IMG/VR virus record: IMGVR_UViG_3300030430_001866
Location: 1-20,177 of that record
Length of the DNA stretch: 20,177 bases
Strand: one strand, 5' to 3'
Source of the DNA: a virus
Shown here: in pieces, positions 9,934 to 19,700 of the stretch
Layout of the letters: every line of letters begins with the position of its first letter
Position numbering within the stretch: the stretch's first letter is position 1
The notes under the pieces: generated by a model
The model's input: only the letters and a program-made list of their open reading frames with translations
Told to the model about the DNA's origin: nothing
Databases searched by the model: none
Program-made: the position numbers and the translations under genes

Positions 9934-12846
9934 TTATGTAATCTCATAAGTTAAAGTAAATCTAAGATTATTATCTTCACCATTATCACTAATATGAGAA
10001 TGTCTAACGCCTGAAAAGTGATTTGTTGGTACACCAAATCTAAAGCTTATTCCATAAGACCCACTGTTATATATAATGTAAGCGACTATAATATCTGACC
10101 CACCATAACGCTCTCCATGACAGACACCACTATGTTCATTTGAGACAGTTCCCGAAGGAACAAAAGGCAAACCTCCGATTTTAATAAAGGTGCTAGATGT
10201 GGTGTCACTTAATTGATGAATGTCAGCATTTATTGTTACTAGCCTTCCTATTTTTGTGTATGTGCAAGTAATTTGTGGGGTTCCAATATTACCTTCACTT
10301 AATACAGTTGGTGTCCATGTACCTTCTTCATAATCATCAAGTGTGTTGGCATCTGCTGTGTCATTGTTAAATAATATGCCACTAGATCCTCTAATATCGC
10401 CATTTACATCAATACCATTATTTGTAGTTGATAATCTTTTCGTGGTAGTGCCACTTGTAGTTTCAAATAATTGAACCTGACCACCATTTTCATTCGGTTG
10501 TATTTTTACATTGCCAATTTCAGATGTTATTAAAGCATTCCCACCAGTACCACTATGAAATAATTTTATAAGGTCACCATTCGCCACGTTTCTTAATTTA
10601 ATATTAGTACCAATAACATTAAATCCTGTAGAAGTTGTTTGTGCCTTAGTAGAAAAAGTACCGTTAACTGTATCTGCGTAATTTAGTAGAACTGCATCAC
10701 TAATTTGCAACATAGGAGTTGCTGTGCCCGATGGGTCATCTATATCACCTTTACCAACTGTAAAATAATAATTAGAACTTATAAAACCAGCTTCAATAAA
10801 CCAATTATTAGCTAATGTACCAGAATGATTATTAGAAAAAACTAATCTTGCAACAGAAGATGCAGTCTTAGAAGCAATTTTTAATCCTGATCCAGCATTT
10901 TCGGTTTTAAAAATACTATAACCGTTTGTACTGTGAGTTGTATTTAAAAAACCCGAAATGTCAAATCCAGCACTAGATGTCTCAGCTTTTTTCGTGCCCG
11001 AATGGTGTAGCTCAATAGCTCCGCTACCTATTCCTATGGCATTACTAAAACTAACACCATTATTTGAACTTATTTGTAATTGTAATGTACCACCACCTGC
11101 GTCAAGTCTAAATCTATTAGCATTATTAGTGTCTATAAAATTGATTTTTGGTGCAGTGCTTTTTACAAGTAATTCACCTGAAACGTCAAATCCTGTCAAA
11201 GATGTTTCCGCTTTTTTTGAACCCGCATAATTTAATTCAATAGAATCAGAACCAATTTCTAGCTGAGTTCTTAATTCGTTTGCTATAGAATCATATATTA
11301 AAAATTGTAAGTCAGTAAACGCATTTCTGAATTTAATTTGTGCTTGATCTTCATTAGTATGATTACCAAAATTTATTCTTGAGTTAGCACCTCCTTTACA
11401 CAAAATTGAAATCGCAGAACTAGTATTTTGCGAAGAATCTGTATTATCAAAAGAACCACTAAAAACTGCTCTAGTAACAGGATTAATTGAGGGTAAATCA
11501 CCTTCAAATCCAGTTTTTAATTTTCCTACAATCCTTACACCATCACTTTCGGTTGCTAGTCTACGACTATTGCTATGGTAAAGATCAACGTGTTCTGATC
11601 CAGTTGTACCATCACAAACAATTATATTTGTATGTGTGCCATCATTATCATCAGTTCTAAATAATATATTGTTACCAGTGCCAGTTTCTAGTCTTAAATT
11701 TCCTGTACTATTTACAATATCGGCTAAAGAACCACTATGTTTTATTTTAAAATCATTGTCCGTACCAAAAAATAATTCTTTACCGTCATTGAGTGTTACA
11801 TTTCCATTTATAGTGCCACCAGAAAGAGAAAGTTTTGTTGCTATTGAGTTTGTTACTGTAGTTGAAAAATTAGCATCATCTCCAAGGGCTGCTGCAAGCT
11901 CATTGAGAGTATTTAAAGCTGCTGGTGAACTATCTACTAAATTAGATATTGCTGTATCAGTGTAGGCTGTTGTAGCCACCTTTGCGCTGTTATCTCCCGC
12001 TGATTGGGTCGTTGCAGTAACCCCATTAGTAAGTACAGCAGAACCAGATGATAAACCACTAACTGCTGTGTTAAGATTGCTAAATGATGTGTTAAGAGCA
12101 GCAATATCAACCCCATCAACTGTTCCTGTAACTGTAATATCTCCATTAGCAGCATTGACTAAAAATCTATTTACATTGTTGGTTGTATCTCTAATCGCAA
12201 AAGTACCGTTACGATTTTGAAGTATAAAATCAGGATTTGCACCAGTATCTTCAAAAATTAATCCAGGTTGTCCATCACTAATTGTAATACTTGAACAAGT
12301 GACTCTATTTGTTGCTGTTATATCACCAGTTATATCAAGCCCTGCACCAACATCTAAGTTGCCAGAAAAATTAGCTGTACCATCCGAAGTAATTGTTAAT
12401 CTATTGCTACCATTAGTTACATCTTTAATTGTAAATGTACCGCTATAATTTTGAATCCGATAATCAGAATCACTAATAGTATTAGTTAAATTAATTGTGG
12501 GTATGGTATTAATAATGCTTAAATCATTTGAAAACGTTCCACCTGCCCCAGCTATGTTTCCTGTTGTAGTTATATTTTGACTACCGAAATTAGGAGAAAT
12601 CTTTGTTCCTAAAATTCCAGCACTAGCATTTATATCTGCATTTAATATTGTTCCATCAAGTATCTTATCTGAGGTTACAGCACCAGTATTAATAGTAGCT
12701 GTTTGCGATCCATTACCAGCTATAGCAACTGTAAAATCACCTCTATTACCAGCTTGTAGTACAGCATCAGCACCTTGTGGCCCTTGACTGGTTATTGTAA
12801 CAACAGATGCGTTGCTATCTAAATTTGAAACATTGTAAGTTGTCAT
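9934..12846 (-). CDS. large tail-fibre-like protein (fibre 2)
   Basis: A 970-residue protein. The N-terminus has a short collagen-like GPQGADAV, then repeated beta-rich Ser/Thr/Asn/Gly segments. A recurring motif of the type KKAETSxxGFDxSG occurs near residues 547 and 624, with diverged copies near 427, 735 and 805. The C-terminal domain opens with DDYEEGTWTPT at about 840, a motif common in marine phage fibre and structural proteins. Such proteins form trimeric beta-helical fibres that contact the host surface. No intramolecular chaperone (S74) motif is visible. It follows a baseplate-like small protein at an ATGA overlap and lies in the adsorption module with the J-like protein. The target receptor is unknown. 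Confidence 0.8.
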   Translation of the reverse strand: MTTYNVSNLDSNASVVTITSQGPQGADAVLQAGNRGDFTVAIAGNGSQTATINTGAVTSDKILDGTILNADINASAGILGTKISPNFGSQNITTTGNIAGAGGTFSNDLSIINTIPTINLTNTISDSDYRIQNYSGTFTIKDVTNGSNRLTITSDGTANFSGNLDVGAGLDITGDITATNRVTCSSITISDGQPGLIFEDTGANPDFILQNRNGTFAIRDTTNNVNRFLVNAANGDITVTGTVDGVDIAALNTSFSNLNTAVSGLSSGSAVLTNGVTATTQSAGDNSAKVATTAYTDTAISNLVDSSPAALNTLNELAAALGDDANFSTTVTNSIATKLSLSGGTINGNVTLNDGKELFFGTDNDFKIKHSGSLADIVNSTGNLRLETGTGNNILFRTDDNDGTHTNIIVCDGTTGSEHVDLYHSNSRRLATESDGVRIVGKLKTGFEGDLPSINPVTRAVFSGSFDNTDSSQNTSSAISILCKGGANSRINFGNHTNEDQAQIKFRNAFTDLQFLIYDSIANELRTQLEIGSDSIELNYAGSKKAETSLTGFDVSGELLVKSTAPKINFIDTNNANRFRLDAGGGTLQLQISSNNGVSFSNAIGIGSGAIELHHSGTKKAETSSAGFDISGFLNTTHSTNGYSIFKTENAGSGLKIASKTASSVARLVFSNNHSGTLANNWFIEAGFISSNYYFTVGKGDIDDPSGTATPMLQISDAVLLNYADTVNGTFSTKAQTTSTGFNVIGTNIKLRNVANGDLIKLFHSGTGGNALITSEIGNVKIQPNENGGQVQLFETTSGTTTKRLSTTNNGIDVNGDIRGSSGILFNNDTADANTLDDYEEGTWTPTVLSEGNIGTPQITCTYTKIGRLVTINADIHQLSDTTSSTFIKIGGLPFVPSGTVSNEHSGVCHGERYGGSDIIVAYIIYNSGSYGISFRFGVPTNHFSGVRHSHISDNGEDNNLRFTLTYEIT

Positions 12847-13184
12847 TGTGCTGTATAACCTTCAGACATATATATTGTACCTTCTAAAAAGTATTCTCTT
12901 TCACCATTGGCATGAATCTTTAGAACATCATAATTATAAATATTATCTGTCATATTAGCTGTATCAGTATGAGACACCTTCCAACTTATATCACCACCTG
13001 TTGCATCAGTTATTGTAGTCGTTGCATCTGCCACTTTATTCGTTCTGGATTCATCCCATATTTGCGATAATATTGTCTTGCCTGTAAGATTTATATTTGA
13101 ATTATTACTGTCTTTTAAATTAATCCCAAAAGCATAACCACTTCTTCTCTGTAAAGTAAGGTTTAACTTTCCAGGGCCTTTCAT
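12843..13184 (-). CDS. small fibre/baseplate connector-like protein
   Basis: A 113-residue beta-rich protein starting MKGPGKLNLTLQRRSGYAFG. The order INLTGKTILSQIWDES, then DATGGDISWKVSHTDT, then YNYDVLKIHANGEREYFLEG and IYMSEGYT resembles the N-terminal domain of BppU-type baseplate proteins and similar small tail proteins that clip fibres to the tail. The resemblance is by pattern only. The last base of its stop overlaps the fibre 2 start (ATGA). A promoter candidate lies just upstream, and an imperfect palindrome (13183-13206) covers its start codon. There is no Shine-Dalgarno. Confidence 0.65.
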   Translation of the reverse strand: MKGPGKLNLTLQRRSGYAFGINLKDSNNSNINLTGKTILSQIWDESRTNKVADATTTITDATGGDISWKVSHTDTANMTDNIYNYDVLKIHANGEREYFLEGTIYMSEGYTAQ

Positions 13185-13237
13185 TTATACATTATGTATT
13201 ATAAATTCATTATATGGATATAAATTCAAAAAGTCTA
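13183..13237 (-). promoter_or_regulatory. candidate late promoter P1 with overlapping palindrome
   Basis: On the minus strand, AAATAGACT places TAGACT at 13237-13232, then a 17-base spacer, then a perfect TATAAT at 13214-13209. The predicted start is near 13202, 18 bases before ATG 13184. An inverted repeat (ATTTATACAT against ATGTATTATAAAT, 13183-13206) spans the start site and could be an operator. Confidence 0.5.
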
Positions 13238-13270
13238 TTTCTTTAAAAATAAAATTGTTATTTTTTAAAT

Positions 13271-13618
13271 TTAACTAGATGCCCAACTTGTAGGTGCTGT
13301 TGAAATACTTGCAGGTGTTCTCTTATCTATACATTCTTGCTTTACCTGTGCTTCTAGCTTTGTCACTTCATCAGAACCAAGTTTTGTTTTTATCCATCCT
13401 ATTACTTGATCTTTTGTTAAATCTTTCAAAGGAATAACAGTATCACCTTTTTCTAAACCCATTGCATCAAAATAATAACCAGTAAATCCATCACTTGCTG
13501 TGCAGGTTAAATTCCAGTGAACAGTTGTAACAAGGCCGTCATCATCTCCACCATTAACAGCTTCTAATGGTGTTGCGGATTGAAACCCCCAAATTGTTTC
13601 GTATGTAGGATCAGCCAT
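13271..13618 (-). CDS. conserved cyanophage-style structural-region protein
   Basis: A 115-residue protein starting MADPTYETIWGFQSATPLEA. It has a beta-rich first part (LVTTVHWNLTCTASDGFTGY), then PLKDLTKDQVIGWIKTKLG, a helical DEVTKLEAQVKQECIDKR and a Pro/Ser-rich end. The pattern of HWxLTxxDG followed by DLTxxQVIGWxK is one I have seen in many marine cyanophages beside tail genes, function unknown. It is separated by two bases from the coiled-coil gene upstream and by 86 bases, containing promoter P1, from the gene downstream. Confidence 0.75.
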   Translation of the reverse strand: MADPTYETIWGFQSATPLEAVNGGDDDGLVTTVHWNLTCTASDGFTGYYFDAMGLEKGDTVIPLKDLTKDQVIGWIKTKLGSDEVTKLEAQVKQECIDKRTPASISTAPTSWASS

Positions 13619-13620
13619 GA

Positions 13621-13827
13621 TTAGTTGTTAGTGAAACCTGCTGGTTCTGTTGGAAATTTTGCTTCTTCTGGTAAATACATTTTATGTGTATCTATTGCTT
13701 TTTGTATAGCAATAATTTGATCTCTGCAGTTTTTCATTACTTGATCTGCTTGCAGGTAATTATCTTGCATTGTTTTTAATTCGGTTTCAAGTTTTGTAAT
13801 TTCTTCTTGTGGATTAGGTGCTGTCAT
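13621..13827 (-). CDS. short coiled-coil protein
   Basis: A 68-residue protein starting MTAPNPQEEITKLETELKTM. Residues about 7-48 form one long charged helix with heptad-spaced Ile, Leu and Met, then a Pro-rich tail (LPEEAKFPTEPAGFTNN). It would oligomerise as a coiled coil, perhaps as a fibre spacer or chaperone, given its place between the two fibre genes; that is inference. There is no Shine-Dalgarno before the ATG, but promoter candidate P2 lies directly upstream. Confidence 0.65.
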   Translation of the reverse strand: MTAPNPQEEITKLETELKTMQDNYLQADQVMKNCRDQIIAIQKAIDTHKMYLPEEAKFPTEPAGFTNN

Positions 13828-13843
13828 TTTTTAAAAACAATTT

Positions 13844-13878
13844 TTACTTAGTATAAGTAATAATATTAAATTCGTCTA
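13844..13878 (-). promoter_or_regulatory. candidate late promoter P2 with palindromic -10 region
   Basis: On the minus strand, AAATAGACG places TAGACG at 13878-13873, then a 17-base spacer, then TATACT at 13855-13850; the start is predicted near 13843. The perfect inverted repeat TTACTTA-TAAGTAA (13844-13860) covers the -10 element. AAATAGAC and the spacing match candidate P1. Confidence 0.45.
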
Positions 13879-13886
13879 TTTATAAA

Positions 13887-16778
13887 TTAAACACCAAATT
13901 CAAGAACTATAATACAAGCATTTTTTATTCTTGCACCTTGAGTACTGCTTGAGCTAGTACTTCTTACTTGCAAAGCATAAGTTCTGTTGTCGGTATTGGA
14001 ATTAACATCAAATTCCATAAAACTAAATTGACCATCGTTATAGTCAACATCACTATTACCAACTACTCTGTCTACCATAAGATTTCCATTAGTAACTGCA
14101 ATTTTTGCTTGAGCCGTACCACCTTGCGTACTCATACTTCTTATTTCAAAACTTGTAAATACTACGAACCTTGAATCGCTTGGTACATTGTCAAATGTTA
14201 CTGACAAATGATTTTCAAAATCGCCACCAGTAAATAATGTTTCAGTGCCTAAATTAGCTTGTTTTATTCTTCTAACTGCTTGTGAAATACCAGTTAAATT
14301 AGACCCATCTCCATATAAAGTATCAAAATAACCATTTGCAAATCTTACACTATTTGTACCAATATCAATAGCACTATCACTAGAAGGAATAATATTTTCA
14401 TGAGCTTTTACGGAAGTTTCACTTAAGGTTAAAATATTTGTTAAAGCAACAGCCGTACCTTGTGTTACTCCGCTTTTAAGTTCAAAATACATTGCAGCAC
14501 CAGTATTTGAATCTGTATTAACTTCTATTCTTGCTGCATTACCATTATTATCTGGCTTTCCATTTACATGGTTAAAGGTTAAATTTGCGTTACCGTAGCC
14601 GTCATTTGGTGTCAACCCAATACTTCCTGATCCCCTACCAGCGACAATACTTGAGTTTGTACTAATATTTCCACCCGTTACAGATAATCTATCACCAGTA
14701 GTTCCAGATGTTTGCATAGTAGTACTACCAATCGACACACCCCCACCGACAAAAAGACGTAAATATTCAAGTTCAGTGCTATTGTCATTACCTACAAATG
14801 CAAAAGTTCCGTTTGCGGTATTATTTCTTGCAATAAATTTTGTAAGGCCATCAGTAACATCAATATCCATATATCTTGTACTAGATCCAGAATCTTCTAT
14901 CCTTATAGAACCAGCATTATCAGTTAATTGTTTTACATGTAGCGGTAAAGCAGGTGAAGTTTTTATGATTCCAAAAAACCGATCATGGGTCATTGTATAA
15001 TTTGTATTTAACGTACCACTGTCATCTCTTATCTGAAATGTAATGTCAGTCGGCATTGCATTAGAACCAACAGTACCGTTAACAGTTGCAGTTATTCTTG
15101 CACCATTAGTAAAGTTGGAGCCATCATATCCACTCATTGTAAAATCACAAATTGCATCACCATTTGTAACTACTGAAGGAGAAGCTGCTGTTCCTCTTGC
15201 TTTTTGTATATGTAATCTTCCACTTCCTGTACTATTTGAATATCTAGTAATAGACATCGCACCTACCGAATCGCTATGTATCTGTAAATCAGGTTGAAAA
15301 TTAGACGTACCTGCTCTTGAATTTCTCTGTGTAGTATGTCCAAACACTAAAATTTTGTCTCTAGTAAGTCGCATTGCTTCTGTTGTACTTCCAGCAGTTC
15401 CAGCAGCAAATCTTAAATCTGTTTGACCATTATTACCACTAGCAATGGCTTCTATAAAAGCACAAATTCCAGAATTATTAGCATCATTTCCAGAAAATTC
15501 GATCATTCCAATTCTATCTGTAATTGCTATACCTCCATCACTTGAATGAAGTCTGATTATTGAACTTTGATCTGCTGAAGATAATTCCAGTAATGTTTGT
15601 GGATTTGTAGTGCCAATACCAATCTGATTACTCGGTCTAATATATAACTTTGAAACATCACTACCACCTAGAGAACCATCCGTAATCGAGTTGTTATTTA
15701 ACCTAAAATCAAAAAATCCTCTTGTCGTATTACCTTGCTGTTTACCACCAATAATAGAACCTAGCCTTGAGCCCGCAGCATAATTTCCACCACCTGTATC
15801 ATTTGTCTCAAAAACAATTCGATTTATGTCAGTTGGCGCACCAGTTCTTGCTCCACGCAACCTTAATATTGCATCATGGCTGGAAGCAGCAGATGATCTA
15901 ATAATCATCTCTGGTGTACCAGCACTGGCAATATCAAAAAGTTTTGATGGGGAGGTAGTTCCGATACCTGTCAGTCCGTTCTGATCTATAAATAGTCTTG
16001 TTGCACCATTAGTTCTTAAAGCTATCTTTCCAGCGTCATTTGCACTAATTTGTAACTGTGCAGTACCTCTGTGTTGAAGAATTGTATTTGAATTAGCTCC
16101 ACTTGAACCTCTAATAAATCTTGCTCCATAAGTGCTGTAAGTCGTATCAGTTACTAAATCTAAATATGAATTACCATTTCCTGTTCGACCTGCTCCAATT
16201 CTTATAAGCCTATCGCCTACACCCCCAGAACCATCTGTTGTAATATTTGTACCAATGGCTGCTTGCCCTGTGGTTGTTAATTCACCTGTTACCGTTACTC
16301 CATTAGCAGCAGTTGATAATTTTGGAGCAGAATAAGAACCTTGATCGTAAAATAAATCAACACTGCCGTCAGAATTGCAGTCAATAAATTGTTCAGCAGT
16401 ATTTCCTTTAAATAATGTTATATCTCCACCTTTTATAAAAAGATGATCTGAAGCTGATTCAACTCTTGACCTCGTACCGTCATTATAAATTTGTAATTCC
16501 TGTGAACCACCAAATCTGGCACGTTTATTATGTCCTAAATCAAGTTGCGTAGCTTCTACATTTGTAAAATTATATGTATCGGAAAGGTGACTATTAAAAC
16601 TACCACTAACTTTTTGTACAAATTTATTGTTATCAGAATCCCATTTTATTGCACCATTTGGAATATTTGTATGACTACCAGATGACAACATCTGTAAAGC
16701 CGCATCTACACTAGCCCTTATCTCAGTTGGAAAATCTGTATAATTACTTCCTACTGTTGGATTCGCAAAATTAGCCAT
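13887..16778 (-). CDS. large tail-fibre-like protein (fibre 1)
   Basis: A 963-residue protein. The N-terminus is MANFANPTVGSNYTDFPTEI, with an early helix (ASVDAALQML). The middle is beta-rich with repeated GIGTTxPxxL motifs near residues 271 and 389 (GIGTTSPSKLF, GIGTTNPQTLLEL), a pattern typical of phage fibres. Near 810-830, IDIGTNSVRFANGYFDTLYG and DGSNLTGIS form the kind of junction that precedes C-terminal domains in marine phage fibres. The last ~130 residues are a compact beta domain ending VLEFGV. No S74 peptidase catalytic motif is visible. GAGGAA lies before ATG 16778, which directly follows the stop of the J-like gene. Probable role: receptor-binding side fibre. Confidence 0.8.
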   Translation of the reverse strand: MANFANPTVGSNYTDFPTEIRASVDAALQMLSSGSHTNIPNGAIKWDSDNNKFVQKVSGSFNSHLSDTYNFTNVEATQLDLGHNKRARFGGSQELQIYNDGTRSRVESASDHLFIKGGDITLFKGNTAEQFIDCNSDGSVDLFYDQGSYSAPKLSTAANGVTVTGELTTTGQAAIGTNITTDGSGGVGDRLIRIGAGRTGNGNSYLDLVTDTTYSTYGARFIRGSSGANSNTILQHRGTAQLQISANDAGKIALRTNGATRLFIDQNGLTGIGTTSPSKLFDIASAGTPEMIIRSSAASSHDAILRLRGARTGAPTDINRIVFETNDTGGGNYAAGSRLGSIIGGKQQGNTTRGFFDFRLNNNSITDGSLGGSDVSKLYIRPSNQIGIGTTNPQTLLELSSADQSSIIRLHSSDGGIAITDRIGMIEFSGNDANNSGICAFIEAIASGNNGQTDLRFAAGTAGSTTEAMRLTRDKILVFGHTTQRNSRAGTSNFQPDLQIHSDSVGAMSITRYSNSTGSGRLHIQKARGTAASPSVVTNGDAICDFTMSGYDGSNFTNGARITATVNGTVGSNAMPTDITFQIRDDSGTLNTNYTMTHDRFFGIIKTSPALPLHVKQLTDNAGSIRIEDSGSSTRYMDIDVTDGLTKFIARNNTANGTFAFVGNDNSTELEYLRLFVGGGVSIGSTTMQTSGTTGDRLSVTGGNISTNSSIVAGRGSGSIGLTPNDGYGNANLTFNHVNGKPDNNGNAARIEVNTDSNTGAAMYFELKSGVTQGTAVALTNILTLSETSVKAHENIIPSSDSAIDIGTNSVRFANGYFDTLYGDGSNLTGISQAVRRIKQANLGTETLFTGGDFENHLSVTFDNVPSDSRFVVFTSFEIRSMSTQGGTAQAKIAVTNGNLMVDRVVGNSDVDYNDGQFSFMEFDVNSNTDNRTYALQVRSTSSSSTQGARIKNACIIVLEFGV

Positions 16779-19700
16779 TTAAGTTCCTCTGCATTGCCAT
16801 GTGAAGTTACCACTAACTCTAACCCCACTCGTATTGTATAGCAAAACTTTAAATGAGGTAGGATTTGGTACGTCTTGAAAATCAACAACTGCAAACACAG
16901 CAGATGTTGTATTTGGTGTTACTGCAAGACCTTGTACATCAACAAAAGACACGTTGAAATTTACAACAGTACCAGCGCTATCACTAGCATTTGCCGTTCC
17001 AGTGCCTGTATCATTTTTAATTTTTACATCTATTTTTAAATTTAAATTAGTTATTTTTATCAAAGAACCTGCAACAGATATTGCTCTTGTCTTATATCTA
17101 ACTCTTTGAAATCCTACTCCAAATCTTTGTGCCGAATTAGAATTTGATTCTGTACCATTACTAAAAGTTCCACCCGACCCACCAGATACAAGATCAAGTC
17201 TTTGTGATTGATTAACAGTTCCAGATCCTTGATTTGCAAATTCAGCTAAACTTGATACTTTAGATGAAGCTAAATTCGTACCAAAATCAAAAACCTCTTG
17301 ATACTGACCTCTATTAGAATTTCCTGTAGGTGCTGGTTCTAAATATGCAGAGAAACCAGCACTTTGTATTGCAGAAATATTTGCAAATTGTGGACTTGCA
17401 TTTGATCCAGTGCCAACAAAATGTTCTTGCCAAGTTTGCGTTCCAACGCCACTACTATTTGTTAAAACTGGCAAATAAAGAACGTTTTTATTCAAAGCAA
17501 TATCAAAAACTTTAAGACAGTTAGTAAATGCTACAGAATCAACTTCTTGAGGTGATGTAAGACCTGTACCTGATGTACTAAAAACTGAGTCATAATCAGC
17601 ATTTAAAACAAAATCAGGTGGTTGAGATACTGAAAGTGATTTAAAAAATATAGGTGTATCTTTAGATTCATTCCCAGCAGTATCAACTGCTTTTATAAGA
17701 TAGGTGTAAGTATCTGGAGCAGTTTCAAAAACTACACTGAATCTTGAGTCGGTTATTGTTTTACCAGTACCTTTTCCTATCGGTGAACCTGTACTCCAAA
17801 CCTGGCTTGCTGCACCACTGCCAGTATGTTTTTTTATCTCATAATGATCTATTTTTAATTGATTTGTACTATTAACAGCTGGTTCGCCCCAACGTAATAA
17901 AACATTATTATCAATAACCTCACAAGTACCACCATCAGGTACTTTTAATGGTCTAAATATTTCTACTTTTATCCTCAAAACTGCTCCTTCATTATTTAAT
18001 AAATCTCTCGGAATTATGTAATAATATCTTGTTATAGAATTAACAGTACTATCACTAGCTAATTTCCAACTAACCTCCTCTTTAAATGATTCAGTATCTT
18101 GTATAACTAATAAATCATTTGTTGAATTAAAATTACTTAATGCTGCTGAAAGTGTGTCAAAGCTACTTCTTATAATTTTAAAATCTTTTAAATCTAAATT
18201 GTTTGCTGAATTGACAGTAGGTGATGTCCAAGATGAAGTAACAAATCCTAAACCTCCTTCACTACCTAAAACAAAAGAACCATTTGTAGGTGCTGGTAGA
18301 TTTTGTCTTGTAATAGTAAAATTGCTACCTGTACCAATAAATAATGCCTGTGCTGTTGAATCACCTACTGCATTTATATAAGCTGCACTAAAAGCTTTGA
18401 TCTGAATAGTTTTATCATTAAAATTAGCTTTTAAAGTAAATTCTCTACTATCAGCTTCGCCTATCAAATCACCTTCATTATCAAAAATTCCATATCTTAT
18501 TGTTTTCAAAGATCCGTTTACTTCACCCCATTTTATTCTTACAAAATCTAACTCAAAACTAAACGAAGGAGTAGGTGCTGGTGCAACACTTATTGATATG
18601 GTTGTAGTTGCTTGGTTTGATGATGGCCTTCCATCTGTAGGAAAGGCTGGATCTGCATAAACAGCAGCTACCTGATAACTTGCCTGTGCTGTACCGTTTA
18701 CATTTGGAAAGTTTGTAGAATTAACTAATAAAGTAAATTCTGTTCCTTTTATCTGTGCAATACTATCTGTTCCATTATTTCTATAGATCCTATAGCCAAT
18801 AACAGGTGGTTGTAATGTTGAAGCAGTTGGTAAATTTTCTTCCCATTTTAAAACAACAGAATCAGTAGTAAAACTATGAGTTAGATTATTAGGTGCTGCT
18901 GGTTCTGGAATTGGAAAATTAACTGTTGTTTCTGCACCACTATTGCCTGCAATATCAATAGCAGTTATAAAAAAATTTCGTGATGAACCTACCCAAGATC
19001 CTGGTGTTTGAAATTCTGTGCTATCTGCAAATATTGTTTTTGCCGAACCATCATTAAATGTAATTTGATAATTTTTTATTTTATAAGTTGATGAAGGTGC
19101 AGTCCATCTAATTTTTATAATTCCATTTTCTGCTGATTTAACAACATTCTCTATAGCTGAAGGTACATTTATTGTTACGACAACTGATGTTGCTGTTGCA
19201 CTGAACCTACCACCATCATCTCTTGCTTTTATAAAATAACTGGTAGTTGCAGATGGAAAGTCACCAGTAACAGTATCAGGTGCTTGATCTCTTGTTAAAT
19301 ATGTTGACGCTGCTTTATTACCAAAATTACTATCCGTAATTGTCGTACCAGCACCGCCAGTTAACTTATGTATTTCATAATAAGCTATATCTAAATCTTT
19401 AAATTCAACATCTGTTCCAGTAAATCCATCAGGATTTGGTGCGTTTTCTGTCCAAGATAAAATTACACCAGCGATAGGATCAACTGTTGCTGTAAATGCA
19501 CTTACATTAGATGGTGAGTCTGTTTTACCTACAGTAGTTCTTGTTGCTATCGCAGCAGTTGGTGATTGTTGATTTGCACCATTTAATGCAAATACTTTAA
19601 ACTTATAAACTTTGCCAGCTTGTACATCTGGCAATTCAAAATCTAAACCTTGTACAATTACACTTTCATAACTACCATTATCTTTTTTAAATTGAACTTG

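Noticed and set aside
10958-11965. + strand frames of 90-109 codons within fibre 2
   Set aside because: They are antisense shadows of the repetitive fibre gene, without ribosome-binding sites or neighbours on that strand.
9934-16778. Diversity-generating retroelement acting on the fibre genes
   Set aside because: No reverse transcriptase gene and no template/variable repeat pair with adenine-specific differences is visible in the window.
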